DNA of 64,000 nucleotides from Pinus tabuliformis (taxonomy: Eukaryota > Streptophyta > Pinopsida > Pinales > Pinaceae), in NCBI GenBank assembly GCA_031772625.1, contig CM062812.1, positions 729,776,300 through 729,840,299 of the forward strand, given 5' to 3'. Positions 36,086-47,776 of this stretch are shown piece by piece. Position 1 is the stretch's first letter, and every line of letters begins with the position of its first letter. The notes below the pieces were generated by a model. It was given only the letters and a program-made list of their open reading frames with translations, did not search any database and was not told the origin of the DNA. Made by a program: the position numbers and the translations under genes.

Positions 36086-37144
36086 AGTCATTTGGATGAG
36101 GGAGATACCACTCCCAATTTGTGTCTGTGGTACTCAAATGGTTCAGCGGGTAGCATATTTACAAAAATATTTGCAACCTAATTAGTAGTAGGCACATGTT
36201 CCATCCTAACAACATGAACAGAAATTTGAACTCACATGAAGTTATACATAACTTGAATGTGTTTAGTCTTGTAATGCATAATAGTGTTCTTGGAAATACT
36301 GATGGAAATTGTATTATCACACATGATCGGTATTGGATCATAAAACTCAACTTTGATATCCTTAAGTGTCTATTTGATCCACATATTTTGAGTACAACAT
36401 TTAGCTACAGAATTATATTGAGCTTTTCTAATAGATAAAGAGATGAAATTTTTTTCTTGATTAACCAAGATGCCAGACAATTCCTCCAAAAGAATGTTGC
36501 TTGACTGCTACTCTTCGTATCATCAAAATTACCATCCCAATCAACATAATTATAAGTTCTTAAAGTAAAACCCTTACCTATTTCATACAACATAACATAG
36601 TCAACTTTTCCATGGAGATACTTAAATATCCTTTTGACTAGATTGACATGGAATTAATTTTTATTTGCTTGAAATAAGAAACCCAATCCAAGTAATTGAA
36701 TTCTATCTAGTCTTGAATCAGATAGGAAAAACATGTGTCTGATCATGGACCTACATCCCATTTGATTTACAGTGGGGGACTCATCCTCTTTGCTTAGACT
36801 ACAACCAATCATCGTGGGTGTACTAACTGTTTTACAATCATCCATTACAAAAAAAGAGAAATCTTCTTTCATACGCTTGGATTGGGAGACAAATATACCT
36901 TTGGCTATGTGATTTGTAACCTGAGAAAGAATAACATATCTCCTAGTATAGGAATCTCAAAGTCCTTTTGCATTGATTTATAAAATTTATGTCCCATCTG
37001 CTACAAATCACTTGCAAAGATTATGTAATCTACGTACACAACAATGATCAGAAAATTATCATTCTTTTATTTAATATAAAAATTTCTATCTCGTGTTCCT
37101 CTTTTAAATCCTTGTTGTTGTAGACAGTTATCCAACATAGCGTA
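36086..37144 (-). pseudogene. Copia element A: RT C-terminal half and RNase H, broken
   Basis: On the minus strand, starting at the insertion point (37144), the order is CLQQQGFKRGTRDRNFYIK, then the RT catalytic segment as VVYVDYIIF (canonical YVDD, here Tyr for the second Asp). A connection segment MDDCKTVSTPTMIGCSLSKEDE follows in shorter pieces (36872-36790), then the TRPD-like region as SRLDRIQLLGLGFLFQAN. RNase H is recognised from CDNTISISISKNTIMHYKTKHI (about 36320-36255, read in pieces) and an IFVNMLP terminal motif. The upstream RT half is on the other side of the inserted chromovirus, at 49836-50230. The changed YVDD and numerous stops make it inactive. Confidence 0.75.
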
Positions 37145-39147
37145 TGTAACGGCCCTAGTAAAAAATACATGTAATAAAGTTAATAAAGGAAAATAATAGC
37201 CATGGCCATGGGCCACATATTCCAAGTTGAATGTTGGGCAAAAAAATAGTGATGGGGACCACTTGTGATTCATTATTGGCTGCAAAAAATGGCAAAGGAA
37301 ATGGAAAAGGCTTTGGAAAGGAAAAGTGTCATTAATTGGCATTATATTTATGAAAATAATGGAAATTAGCATAAAAGGGAGGTGAAAGGTCATGTGTTGC
37401 ATGTGAGGAGGAAAATTAAGGAAAACTATTGAAAAGTGAAGAAAATAGAGGCCCCATTAGTAAAAATGCATCTGAGGATCAGTTTGCAAAATTTTGTCAG
37501 TTTTAGCTTGGAGCTCTATATCTTAATCTCTCCCTCATACTCTTGGACACTTAGATTTTTCTTAGAGAATTCTTGGAGGATTGTGGAATACTTGGAGTTT
37601 TGGAGAAATAAGGCAAAGAAAGAGAAGGAAAGTGCAAGAGGGCATTAGGATAAGTAGCTACAATGGGTTTTTCTTGCAGGTACCAACTTGCATGTATGAT
37701 TTCCTTTCTAGTCTTGGCATGCATGACACATACATGTGGTTTATTGGTTATGAGATTTAATTGCCATGGAGGAATTCCAGGATTGACGGTGGATTTTCCT
37801 ATCCTTACCATTCCTTGGAAAGCCATGGTCTTTTGGTTTCTTTCCTTTCATTTTCTGGTTGGTTCTCATGTTCCTTTTGGCTATGGGTTGCGTTACTAGT
37901 CCCTGGAGCCTTGGATGGAAAAACATTCTCAATGATTTGTAACAACTTGGGTTGAGTTACTAGTACTGGAAGCCTTGGTTGGATAAATGCTCTAAAATTC
38001 CTTGATGGGTTGAATTAGTAGTCTTGGAAGCCCTAGTTCGACAAATTCTCAGGAATCGTGACAGTAGTTGTGGGTTGAGTTACTAGTCCGAGAATCCATG
38101 GTTGGAACAAACACTATGGAGCCCTCGAAAGCTTTGGTAAAGACCAATATGGTGGTGGTTATTTATATCTGAACATGAGGTGGAATTTTTGGTTGAGGGT
38201 TGAGGAGGTTTGGTCTCTGGAAGTGCTGGTTTAATTTTGTTGAATTTGTTCCATGAGATTCCATACTCATGTTTAGAATGTGGCATAGAGCTAATTGGCG
38301 GAAAGAAAGATTTGCTTCAACCAATGTATGGTTGGGTGGTACATGGAAGTCCCAGACATGGTTTCATTTTGCATATGTTAACAAGAGATTCTTTCCTCTT
38401 ATATTTGATGTGTAAATATACTTGTTTATATGTGGTTTATATGGCTTGTTATATCCTTATTATTTATGTTGGTTATATGTTGTTTATGAGTGTGTTTTAT
38501 GATAAACTTTATGTATGGATCCCATGAGGTTTTAATTTAAAAATGAATTAACAATGAATATATGACCTAATATATGATAATGCACTTATTGTGATAAGGT
38601 ATCAATGCTTCCTTACAATTCTCAGATAAGTATGACACCCCTATGCTGATATCTATTGTTATAACATGTAGAATGCATATTTGTCACATTTGATGAAATT
38701 CATGTCATGTCTAGTATGGGTACACTCAATTTATTGATCAAATGTTTACAATAGTACTCTTGTTTTGAAGCTATTAATCATTTCTAAAGTGTTCATGATG
38801 TTCTCGGTAGTGGCTCGAGTCTTGGCCCTGAAAAGTGGCACAAACTTTAGGGCGCTGGCCTAGAACTAGCTGAAAAAGTCCATATTCACTGGCATTCCCT
38901 TTTTATTGGAGTGACCGGGGGTACAAGTCAGCGAAAGTTCAAGTTTTATGAGGGGTTGATCACCTAAAGAGGTTGGTAGGCTCCTAGAGGTTCTATAGCA
39001 AATGCGGAAGGTCAAAATGGTTTGGTTTGGTTGGTTCCACCTCCTTAACTATACATGGGGAGTTGAATCACATCATATTATCCTCTTGTTACATGTTTAC
39101 CATTGCGGACTGGTGAAATTGGGTAAAAGTGGGAGGAGGGTGTTACA
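37145..39147 (+). repeat. 5' LTR of the Tekay-like chromovirus
   Basis: TGTAACGGCCC start and GTGTTACA end. It contains four degenerate tandem units of about 58-65 bp beginning GGGTTGAGTTACTAGT at 37885, 37949, 38007 and 38072. The whole repeat is recognisable again in the 3' LTR. Confidence 0.85.
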
Positions 39148-39150
39148 GAG

Positions 39151-39162
39151 TGGTATGAGAGC
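39151..39162 (+). other. Primer binding site (initiator tRNA-Met type)
   Basis: TGGTATGAGAGC, eleven of twelve positions as in the plant consensus, three bases after the LTR end. Confidence 0.8.
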
Positions 39163-39494
39163 ATGCTTGACCCCTTGGGTTGGATGGGTCATGTCTGTTG
39201 GTCGTGCATTTGATTACATATGTGTTATCCATTCTTGTGGTCTATGTACTTGTTGTGGATGCATCATGGGTGGTCATAGTTGTAGTGGTGTTGCCATGTG
39301 AATGTTGAGGGTGAGTCATCGAATGTGGCCATCATGAGTGTATGTTGGTTATGCATGTCCATGCTTATATAGTGTTGTGCATACATTGACATGGTTGTAG
39401 TTGTTGTGCATGAGGTCATGGTATGTGTTTGGTATGGTCATGTATTGATGACTAGATAATGGTTGAAATAATGATTAAATGTGGATATGATTAT

Positions 39495-39497
<3 letters not shown>

Positions 39498-39564
<67 letters not shown>
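39498..39564 (+). repeat. (TA)n microsatellite
   Basis: Uninterrupted TA dinucleotide run of 67 bp in the leader between primer site and gag of the Tekay-like element. Confidence 0.97.
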
Positions 39565-39566
<2 letters not shown>

Positions 39567-39699
39567 CACTAATTTGGTTGGTCTTGTAGATGAGATATCC
39601 TCCCCTAAACTAAAATAAGGTACGTTGGTTTATTTATGATTTGGTTCAGATGACGTGATATACCTTGCAAGAAGAGAAGATCAAATATGATTACAAAGA

Positions 39700-40870
39700 T
39701 GGTATACTACAACTCACGAGATTCTAACTATATATGATATGAGAAACATGGTGAGGCATACTCTCCTGACATAGCAGACACTTTGAGAATTTTGAAGGAA
39801 GAATTAAGGAGTTTTAATTAACGTAATGACAAAATCATTCAATCACAAGAGAAACTTTCTAGGGCACATGAGAAACAAGCAGATGTAAATGCAATAATTC
39901 TTTAGAGATTTTGATACTTGCAAAGATATGGACCACATAAAATGAGTCATGGAAAAGAGAATAGGACTAATGGAGCATATGGTAGTAGGTCACATGGTGG
40001 GCACAGGTTGAATAGAGATGACATAGCAAGAGACGATAGATTCTTGGATACACCCAATAAATGAGGTAGTGGACATGGGATTTACTCTAGTTATGGTTTA
40101 GATAGGTATCATGGCCATCATCATTATCATCCTTACAAGAGGCATCATAGGGGAAATGAAGAAGTCATAGGATGCAAGAGCATGGTTACTTTGTATTAAT
40201 CAGTTCTTCAAATTGCATGATTACTCAAAAAAAATGAAGGCCAAAATATCTACATTAGGTCTTAATGGTAAAGCAGATGTTTGGTGGGAAGATGTAAAGA
40301 ATATCAGAGGTATTTATGAATATTAGTTGACTTGGAATGAGATTGAGAGACTATTTAGGAAGAAGTATCTATCAAAGAGATACTATGATGACAGGGGGAA
40401 ATAATTCTACGAGCTGAAGATAGGATCTATGACAAATGAGGAGTACACTAGGAAATTCTTGTAGTTATTTAGGTATATGCCTTACATCAAGGAGGAGAAG
40501 GAAAATATCCAATGTTTCATTAGTCAGTTACCAATAACATTTAAGGATAGGATTGAGTTTGATGGGCCTAGATCATTGGAAGAGGCCATCCAGAAGATAA
40601 AACAATGTTATGAGCAATCAAAGCATATATCTAAGACTAAGTTTGGCTGCAAAGGTAATGGAAAGAATGAAATAAAATGTGACAAGAAGAAAAGAGGACC
40701 TCAAGATAAAACTAACGAAGAGAATTCATCTCTACATAAGAGGTTCAATGCATCTGATAGAGGGAAAGGATTTTGGTCCAAGTAGCAGAACAAGGGTGAT
40801 GGTTGGAAGCCCTTGTAGTGTTGGACTTGTGGAGGAGAGAATGATAGGAGATATTGTCCACAACATCAGG
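39700..40870 (+). pseudogene. Tekay-like chromovirus gag, broken
   Basis: Plus-strand frames recover the capsid-like core: FFKLHDYSKKMKAKISTLGL and ADVWWEDVKN (about 40205-40300), LTWNEIERLFRKKYLSKRYYDD (in pieces, 40330-40395). The helical C-terminal part is open for 102 codons (40477-40785; PITFKDRIEFDGPRSLEEAI). A zinc-knuckle remnant CWTCGGENDRRYC lies near 40820-40858. It is one residue shorter than CX2CX4HX4C and lacks the His, so nucleic-acid binding would be lost. Several stops are Gln-derivable TAGs. Confidence 0.75.
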
Positions 40871-41420
40871 GTCATAGACCGTAGATCTATAATTCTTAGG
40901 AGGAATAGACAGTGGGAGATGTTGGACAAAGTATTCCATGGATCTATGTAGAATTGGATAATAAGAAGGCAGATTACCTGGCATCTATTATCGAGATGGA
41001 CTGCAAGATTTGTGATCAAGTTGTTTCTATTTTGATTTTCCCTAGATCTAATTATAGTTATGTTAGTCCTAACCTAGTAAATAAGTGTGGTTTTAATAAC
41101 AAAGTGCTTGAAGAATATTGGTTAGTACAGTTGGCTACACATAGAAAGAGGAGAGTTCATAATTAGGTAAGATCATGTGCATTTGTGTTTAATGGTGAAC
41201 CTACATTAGTGCATTTGATTGTAATTTTCTTGGGCATGGACTGGTTGTATCTTCATAGGACCAAGGTGAATTTTTAAGACAGGGTTATAGAGTTCCCATA
41301 TGATAATGGGCAACAAATACTCTTTCAAGGTAAGAGGAAGGAAACATTAGTAAGAATGATGAAAACTATGAAGGTGAAGCACAATTGTAGGAAATGGTGT
41401 GTGTTATTCCCAATGCATAT
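40871..41420 (+). pseudogene. Tekay-like chromovirus protease region, broken
   Basis: The frame over 40912-41290 aligns with the retropepsin region by its downstream flap and C-terminal signature: FPRSNYSYVSPNLVNKCGF in the position of the usual DSGA-x-x-SFI segment, and FLGMDWLYLHRTKV (about 41230-41270), the family's conserved GMDWL motif. The catalytic Asp-Ser/Thr-Gly is not present in readable form. The frame decays by 41420, where RT should begin. Confidence 0.65.
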
Positions 41421-41509
41421 TTCTAGTGACTAAGGTAAGTAGGTAAGTAATTTAAGGATGTAGTTGTCTTGACCTAGTAATAGTTCTACAACAGTTTCAG
41501 TATGTGTTT

Positions 41510-42795
41510 CCGACAATGAGCTCAAGAAGCTTGTCTTCAGGGCATTTCATGCTAAGCCATATTCAGGGCACCCAGGATAACAAAATACGTTGACATCAAT
41601 GAAGAAGTTTTATTGTTGGTAAAATATAAAGATGGTAGTGGTAGTGTTTATGGCTAGATGTTTGGGCTGTCAATAGTTGAAAGTAGATTGTAAGCATCGA
41701 GGTGGATTACTATAGCCAATTCTGATTCCATAGTGGAAATGTAACGTCATTTCCATGGATTTGATTACAACTTTTCAAGGACATCTAGACAATATGATTC
41801 TGTCATGGTCATGGTTCACAGGTTGACAAAGGTGGCTTACTTCATTCCAGTGAAGTCTACGTATTGAGCTAATGATGTAGCACAAGTCTTCATCAGATAT
41901 GCAGTATGGTTGCATGGTGTACCAAAGAAGATTGTGTAAAATAGGGATGCCAAGTTCACATCTAGATTCTAGAAAGAGTTATTTTTAGGTTTGGTTACAA
42001 AGTTGGCCTTCATCACAACTTATAATTCACAAACAAATGGAAAAATAGATAGGGTCAATAGGATATTGGAGGATATGTTGAGGATGCATGTGATGCTTAA
42101 ACAATGAAAGTGGTAAGAGTATATTCCATTGGTTGATTTTTCTTACAACAATGGGTATCGGGAATGTTTGAGGATGAGTCTGCTTGAGGCATTCTATGGG
42201 TGGAGTTGTAATAATCTCGTTAATTAGAATGATCTAGTTAATAGGGTGTTGATTAGACTGGACATGTTGGCAGAGATGGAACATAAAATGAAAGTAATGA
42301 AGAATAATCTAAAGGAAGAACAAGGTAGATAGAAGAGTTATGCATATTAGAACATGTTGTTTAAGGAGTTTCAGGTAGGGGAACAAGTGTACTTGCCCAT
42401 CAAGCCCAAGAAGAGCTTCTTGGATATTAGATTATGTTCCAAGTTGTCACATCGGTTTTGTGGACCTTTCATGATTATTGAGAGGATTGGTCCAATATCT
42501 TCTCAACATGCACTGCCTCCAACAATGAAATTCCATGATGTTTTCCATGTGTCATTGCTCAAGAAGTATGTTAGATATATCAATAATGTGATTGACTGGT
42601 ATGTATTATAGGTGGAGCCAAAAGGATAATTCCAACTAGAACCTTTGTGCATTTTGTAGAGAAAGATGCTCATGCTTCAGAACCAAGCAATCGAGCAAGT
42701 TAAAGTGCAATGGAAGCACTTTGGGCCTGATGGAGCTATATGGGAGATGGAAGATCAAATGCGGGGTATGTATCCTTCCATATTCGCTAGTTGAG
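41510..42795 (+). pseudogene. Tekay-like chromovirus integrase with chromodomain, broken
   Basis: The HHCC zinc-binding module is seen as FHAKPYSGHPG and ARCLGCQ (about 41540-41670). The catalytic core follows: ISMDLITTFQGHLDN (about 41750-41795), DAKFTSRF (about 41947-41970, second catalytic Asp) and a GKIDRVNRILEDMLRM stretch (about 42040-42090) in which Asp replaces the third catalytic Glu. NNGY and the C-terminal GPFMIIERIG / FHDVFHVSLLKKYV block are well preserved and open from 42354 to 42611. The chromodomain segment (QVKVQWKHFGP-like, then EMEDQMRGMYPS) ends near 42795. About ten stops are present. RT and RNase H, expected immediately upstream, are absent. Confidence 0.8.
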
Positions 42796-43091
42796 CGAAT
42801 GTTTTTGGCATATTTTTTAATGGGATATTAGGTATATGTATATACATATGTGGATGTAAATACCACCATGAGCTATGTTATAAAGCTCCAATAAGTGGTG
42901 TGGGTGTAATATCATTATGGTTGTCATGTGGTTATGTTTCTCATGTTAGTTTTCTTCTCAACAGATTGTTCATTGTAAATATTGCAATGAGCTCCGTTGT
43001 AAAGGTACATGGGAAGTGTATTTTGCTTTTCGGCATTCTTACTGGTGGAAGGTGTCATTGAACACTGAGCATAGTGTTCCGTCAAGGGGCA
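42796..43091 (+). other. 3' untranslated region and polypurine tract of the Tekay-like element
   Basis: Non-coding spacer ending in CAAGGGGCA just before the 3' LTR TGGTATTATAAC. No gene. Confidence 0.55.
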
Positions 43092-43404
43092 TGGTATTAT
43101 AACAACACTAGTCAAAAGTCCATGTAATAAAGTTAATAAAGCAAAATTAATAGCCATGGTCATCGGGCACATATTCCAAGCATAATATTGGGCCAAAAAC
43201 TTAGTGATCAAGATCACTTGTGATTAATTAATGGCTATGGAAATTGGAAAAGGAAATGGAAAAGGATTTGGAAAGGAAAAGTGTCATTGTTTCCTATTTT
43301 ATTTATGAAAATAATGAAACTTAGGAGAAAAGGGAGGTGAAAGGTTGCATGTTGCATGTGAGGAGTAAAATGAAGGAAAACAATGGAAAATTGAAGAAAA
43401 TATA
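43092..43404 (+). repeat. 3' LTR of the Tekay-like chromovirus, left part
   Basis: Matches 37145-37445 closely (CATGTAATAAAGTTAATAAAG, TAGCCATGG, CACATATTCCAAG). It is interrupted by the young chromovirus after the target site ATATA (43400-43404) and continues at 48114. Confidence 0.85.
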
Positions 43405-43736
43405 TGTTAGGCCCCTATACTACTAGTGTAACCCCTTATTGTTATTAGTATAACCCACTTATTATATTGATGTACCCATGTAGTGCCCATATTGTTACTA
43501 TTATGCCACATAGAAGCCCACCATTGTTACTGTTGTGCCCTACAATATTATTGTTATGTAGGCTTTGATTGTATTGGGACCACTTAGACTCCTATATATA
43601 GAAAGGAGGTATTTTCATTTGTATCATCCAAGAATTGTTCATTTATGTAATGTAAAGGAGGTTGCCCCCTCGAAGAGGCTGAATTCTAAGGCGTGGATCT
43701 CTCTTTTCTATCTTTTTGTGAGCTGGTTTCATAACA
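43405..43736 (+). repeat. 5' LTR of the young chromovirus
   Basis: 332 bp, TGTTA...TAACA, with a TATA box TATATATA at 43593-43600. No difference from the 3' LTR was seen on reading both copies. Confidence 0.95.
43593..43600 (+). promoter_or_regulatory. TATA box in the 5' LTR
   Basis: CCTATATATAGAAAGG, 137-144 bp before the LTR end. It is the likely core promoter for the element's genomic RNA; the same sequence is at 47965-47972 in the 3' LTR. Confidence 0.7.
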
Positions 43737-43738
43737 TT

Positions 43739-43750
43739 TGGTATCAGAGC
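43739..43750 (+). other. Primer binding site (initiator tRNA-Met)
   Basis: TGGTATCAGAGC, exact match to the site used by many plant retroelements for initiator tRNA-Met, two bases after the LTR. Confidence 0.92.
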
Positions 43751-44403
43751 TTTGGATTCTAGGGTTTCGCTGCTCCAAACAGGTCATCGTGGAATTTTCG
43801 CTATAACTTTTTTTCTGTGACGTTTCAGAAGTCGCAAAAAAACCCCATTTGAGAAGACATCTCGCTGAACCTTGGGTCCGAATTTCAGAGGTTTTCGCTT
43901 GATAGTTTCGGAGATATGATTTCAGGAAGTTGGTCTTTTTGATGACTCCTGAATTACACTCAAAACAGGTGACCTGGGGAAAATCGTCATAACTTTCTTT
44001 CTGAGCATCGGATTGAAGATTTGTAAGAAGGTACAGAAAGAGGACGGACTGTAGTTTCTTGTGGGTGTTTTTCAGATCCAAAGATCGAAACAGTGACTCG
44101 TGGCACATCGTACAACTTCGCTCTACTGAACCAGTCTAAAAGCAAGTCACCGTGGGAGATTTCACATAACGCTTCCTTGGAGAATCCAATTTGGCTCAGA
44201 CTTGTGGCATTGGAAAGAGGACGCAGAAGGCTACTACAGGTAGAAATTTCAGATTTGGATGATCCAAAATTACAGAGATACATCAGATTCAATATCAGGC
44301 TTCTATAAAGTGAAAAAAGGTGTGTAGTTTTTATTTTTATTTTTGTGTAAGCTTGGTTTAACGAAATTCAAAGGGCATAGTAAAGCATTATTATCGGTAA
44401 CTG
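43751..44403 (+). other. Untranslated leader of the young chromovirus
   Basis: 653 bp between primer site and gag ATG. Open stretches on the opposite strand (43686-44292) have no domain and are ignored. The leader presumably contains the packaging and dimerisation signals but none can be identified by sequence. Confidence 0.6.
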
Positions 44404-47400
44404 ATGCCCCGAGGAAAGAAAATGCAAACACCTAGTAAGGAACCTGAAAGCTCTAGCATGACTCATGAAGAAGAGGAAGAAATGCTACATGATATATCAA
44501 AATTACAAGAACAAGTGCAACAAATGTCACGCTCACAAAAGCTAATAGAAGCTAAGATAAGTGGTGTGGAATCTAAGGTAAATGGTGTGGAATCTAAGAT
44601 AAAGGGCATGGAAGCTAAGATGGAGGATTCGATGGCAAATTTGAAGATAGATTTGAATACAAACATGGAAGAATTGAAGAAGTTGCTACAAGAAAGGGTC
44701 ACTAATGGTGAAAAGGTAGTAAAGGAAACTCATGATGAGCACAAAAGAAATGTTAATCATGATTCCATAGACTCTAATGTTGGATCAAAGACTCACCATG
44801 TTCCAAAAATCGATATGAGGAAGTTTGATGGCAAGGATCCCGCCACATGGATATTACAGATGGAGCAATTCTTCGATCTCAATAATGTGCAAAACACACA
44901 AAAGGTACGTATGGCAACTTTATATTTGGAACCAAATCAGTTTGTATGGTATCAATGGCTTTGTTCTCGTAAACCATTTATCACTTGGGCCATTTTTACG
45001 GAAGAATTAATAGCACATTATGAGGATACAAAAAGCAACACTTTTTTTAGCCAATTGATAAGTCTCAAACAAAAGGGTTCAATAATGGAGCACATTGAGG
45101 AGTTCCAAAAATTGAACATAAGGGTAAAAGATATTCCAGAAGATCATAGGATTGATGTGTTCATAGGGTCTTTAAAGGATAATATCCAACATGATGTGCG
45201 CCTTTGGGAACCTGATTCATTAGAGAAGGCATTCAGGTTAGCAAGAAAATTGGAAAGCAAAATTATGGCAACTAGGAAGCATACCATTCACAACTATAAA
45301 GAAGGAAGTGTTGTTGCCCATAGTCTTCCACAACCTACAAGGTTGACACCACAACAATTGGAAGAAAAAAGAGCAAAAGGGCTTTGTTACAATTGTGATA
45401 GCAAATACACAAAAGGTCATAAATGTGCTGAGAATAAATTATTCTACATAGATTGTGAAGAGGAAGAAGAAAATGAGCAAGAAAGGTCAAAAGAAGAGGA
45501 TATATTCCAGGAACAAAGCCTAGATGAAGAACAAATAAATCCAACCATATCTTGTAATGCATTGGCGGGAATTACCACTCCTCAAACCATCAAGATAGAA
45601 GGACAAATCAAGAAGAAAAAGGTAATAGTGTTGATTGATTCAGGAAGCACCCACAATTTTATTCATTTTAGGGTAGCAAAAGAATTGAATTGCTTCCTAT
45701 ATCCAGCTCCAGAGTGTCAAGTGATGATTGCAAATGGAGGAACAATAAATTGTTCTGGAAAGTGCCATAATATCAAGCTATCCATGGGAGAATATGTATT
45801 GACTAGCCCAATGCTTTCCATTCCAATGGGAGGTGCTTATGTTGTACTAGGAGTCCAATGGCTACAATCCTTGGGTACAATAGCTTTTAATTTTCAAGAA
45901 CTTTTCATGAAATTTTCTGTGGAAGGAAAGGAAGTTGAACTAAGGGGTATTGCAGGGAAACCAGGAAAGATAATCAGCTCTAATGGAATGACAAAGCTTA
46001 TAAAAAAGGAGCAAAGAGGTGTAATTGCACAATTATGTTCACTAGATGTTTCCACATTGGAATCATCTATTTCTCCAGATCTCCAAAAAGTCCTGGACAA
46101 TCATTCCAAGGTATTTGATACTCCCAAAGGTCTCCCACCTATGCGTGATCATGATCATGCTATTCATCTGATTCCAGGAAGTGTTCCTCCAAACATCAGG
46201 CCGTACAGATATCCATATGTCCAAAAAAGTGAAATTGAACGTATGGTTGCAGAAATGTTAGAGGCTGGTATAATTCAACCGAGTCAAAGTTCTTTCTCAG
46301 CTCCAGTAGTATTGGTGCACAAGAAGGATGGATCATGGCGCATGTGTCCAGATTATAGAGAGCTCAACAAGCTCATTATTAAAGATAAGTTCCCCATTCC
46401 TGTTATTGATGAATTACTGGATGAATTGCATGGATCAATTTACTTCACCAAGTTGGATCTTCGATCGGGATATCATCAAATTAGAATGAAGGTCGAAGAC
46501 ATTCCGAAAACAGCATTTAGAACTCATGAGGGTCATTATGAATTTCTGGTCATGCCTTTTGGTCTTACCAATGCACCTTCAACATTTCAAGGTTTGATGA
46601 ATTCAATTTTCAAACCATTCCTTAGAAAATTTGTGTTAGTATTTTTTGATGATATACTAATCTACAGCAAGTCTTGGAAGGATCATGTTGAACATGTTGA
46701 CAGGGTGTTACAACTATTGGAGGAGAAACAATTATATGCAAAAAGATCCAAATGTTTCTTTGGAGTCCAGGAGGTGGAATATTTGGGTCATATTGTATCT
46801 CATGAAGGAGTTAAGGTAGACCCTAGCAAAATTAAAGCCATTAAGGAATGGAAAATCCCCACATCCATAAAGCATCTGCGAGGATTTCTTGGGTTGACAG
46901 GGTATTATCGCAAGTTTGTTAAGAATTATGGGAGAATAGCTGCACCTCTAACAACATTATTGAAGAAAGATTCATTTTCATGGAATTCGGAAGCAACAAA
47001 GGCCTTTGAACATCTTAAAGAGGCAATGTGCCAAGCACCGGTCTTAGCTACGCCGGACTTCACAAAAACCTTTATTGTGGAATGTGATGCTTCAGGAAAT
47101 GGAATTGGTGCTGTTCTAATGCAAGATGAAAGACCCATTGCTTTTGAAAGTCGTCCAATCAAGGGAAAGTTTTTAAGAAAAGCTATTTATGAGAAGGAAA
47201 TGTTGGCAATACTCCATGCACTTAAGAAATGGCGACCCTACCTAATGGGAAGACACTTCAAGGTAAAAACGGATCATGATAGCCTTAAATACTTTTTAGA
47301 ACAAAGATTATCCTCTGAAGAGCAACAAAAGTGGGTCACAAAGATGTTGGGTTATGACTTTGAAATCATCTACAAAAAAGGGAAGCAAAATGTGGTGGCA

Positions 47401-47631
47401 GATGCACTCTCAAGAAAGGATGAGGATGTGGAAGCATTGTTGTGTGCCATTTCTATTATCCAACCAGATTGGATAAACGAAGCAACGGATGAATGGAAGA
47501 AGAACGAAGAAGTATGGCCACTTATTCAAAAGTGGCAAAAGATCCCAATTCAAGCAATATTGCCAGAAATTGAAGAGGAAGGAAAAATCATATTGGAACC
47601 TGGAGCAGTCACAGAAACAAGAACCCGATAG
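44404..47631 (+). CDS. Chromovirus Gag-protease-RT-RNase H polyprotein, integrase deleted
   Basis: 1075 codons, uninterrupted; the start is the first ATG after the leader. Residues about 20-100 form a coiled coil containing a heptad repeat ([21 protein letters not shown]). The gag core spans about 149-290 (WILQMEQFF to KLESK). A zinc-knuckle variant lies at 328-341 ([14 protein letters not shown]). Retropepsin has its active Asp412 in [13 protein letters not shown] has the first catalytic Asp at 685 ([11 protein letters not shown]) and FFDDILIYS with Asp749-Asp750. RNase H begins at Asp895 ([13 protein letters not shown]) and ends near the ADALSRK motif (about 1002). The next ~50 residues match the usual linker before integrase. 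The frame then jumps to a chromodomain lead-in and stops at a TAG. HHCC and DDE integrase modules are wholly absent. All other catalytic residues seen are intact, so reverse transcription could be possible but integration would need another element's integrase. Confidence 0.95.
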   Translation: MPRGKKMQTPSKEPESSSMTHEEEEEMLHDISKLQEQVQQMSRSQKLIEAKISGVESKVNGVESKIKGMEAKMEDSMANLKIDLNTNMEELKKLLQERVTNGEKVVKETHDEHKRNVNHDSIDSNVGSKTHHVPKIDMRKFDGKDPATWILQMEQFFDLNNVQNTQKVRMATLYLEPNQFVWYQWLCSRKPFITWAIFTEELIAHYEDTKSNTFFSQLISLKQKGSIMEHIEEFQKLNIRVKDIPEDHRIDVFIGSLKDNIQHDVRLWEPDSLEKAFRLARKLESKIMATRKHTIHNYKEGSVVAHSLPQPTRLTPQQLEEKRAKGLCYNCDSKYTKGHKCAENKLFYIDCEEEEENEQERSKEEDIFQEQSLDEEQINPTISCNALAGITTPQTIKIEGQIKKKKVIVLIDSGSTHNFIHFRVAKELNCFLYPAPECQVMIANGGTINCSGKCHNIKLSMGEYVLTSPMLSIPMGGAYVVLGVQWLQSLGTIAFNFQELFMKFSVEGKEVELRGIAGKPGKIISSNGMTKLIKKEQRGVIAQLCSLDVSTLESSISPDLQKVLDNHSKVFDTPKGLPPMRDHDHAIHLIPGSVPPNIRPYRYPYVQKSEIERMVAEMLEAGIIQPSQSSFSAPVVLVHKKDGSWRMCPDYRELNKLIIKDKFPIPVIDELLDELHGSIYFTKLDLRSGYHQIRMKVEDIPKTAFRTHEGHYEFLVMPFGLTNAPSTFQGLMNSIFKPFLRKFVLVFFDDILIYSKSWKDHVEHVDRVLQLLEEKQLYAKRSKCFFGVQEVEYLGHIVSHEGVKVDPSKIKAIKEWKIPTSIKHLRGFLGLTGYYRKFVKNYGRIAAPLTTLLKKDSFSWNSEATKAFEHLKEAMCQAPVLATPDFTKTFIVECDASGNGIGAVLMQDERPIAFESRPIKGKFLRKAIYEKEMLAILHALKKWRPYLMGRHFKVKTDHDSLKYFLEQRLSSEEQQKWVTKMLGYDFEIIYKKGKQNVVADALSRKDEDVEALLCAISIIQPDWINEATDEWKKNEEVWPLIQKWQKIPIQAILPEIEEEGKIILEPGAVTETRTR
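44562..44624 (+). repeat. 21-bp (7-codon) repeat in the gag coiled coil
   Basis: Three near-copies of a 21-bp unit around GGTGTGGAATCTAA encode successive heptads (about residues 55-75). Local duplication has lengthened the coiled coil in exact heptad steps. Confidence 0.75.
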
Positions 47632-47748
47632 CTACGAAATCGATCAATTTCAGAGTATCTCATCAAGTGGAAGAACTTACCCGCTGAATATTCCACATGG
47701 GAGGACAAGAATTTTATATAGAAGCATCAAGAACTACTCAAGCGTTGA
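47632..47748 (+). pseudogene. Chromodomain remnant after the stop codon
   Basis: In the same frame as the 1075-codon polyprotein, directly after its TAG (47629-47631), the sequence reads SEYLIKWKNLPAEYSTWED, the hallmark core of a chromovirus chromodomain (aromatic, WK and WED positions). Further stops are at 47719-47721 (TAG) and 47746-47748 (TGA). Both TAGs are one C-to-T change from CAG, a CHG methylation context. The chromodomain would have guided integrase to marked chromatin; without integrase it has no known role here. Confidence 0.85.
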
Positions 47749-47762
47749 GGACAACGCTTTTT

Positions 47763-47774
47763 GAAGGAGAGGGG
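47763..47774 (+). other. Polypurine tract
   Basis: GAAGGAGAGGGG, followed by CA and the 3' LTR TGTTAGG. Confidence 0.9.
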
Positions 47775-47776
47775 CA

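Noticed and set aside
43686-44292. Minus-strand open stretches in the leader of the young chromovirus
   Set aside because: Partly within the LTR, no domain and no context; the leader is non-coding in this family.
44463-44702. Minus-strand open stretch opposite the gag coiled coil
   Set aside because: Shadow of the heptad-repeat coding on the plus strand.
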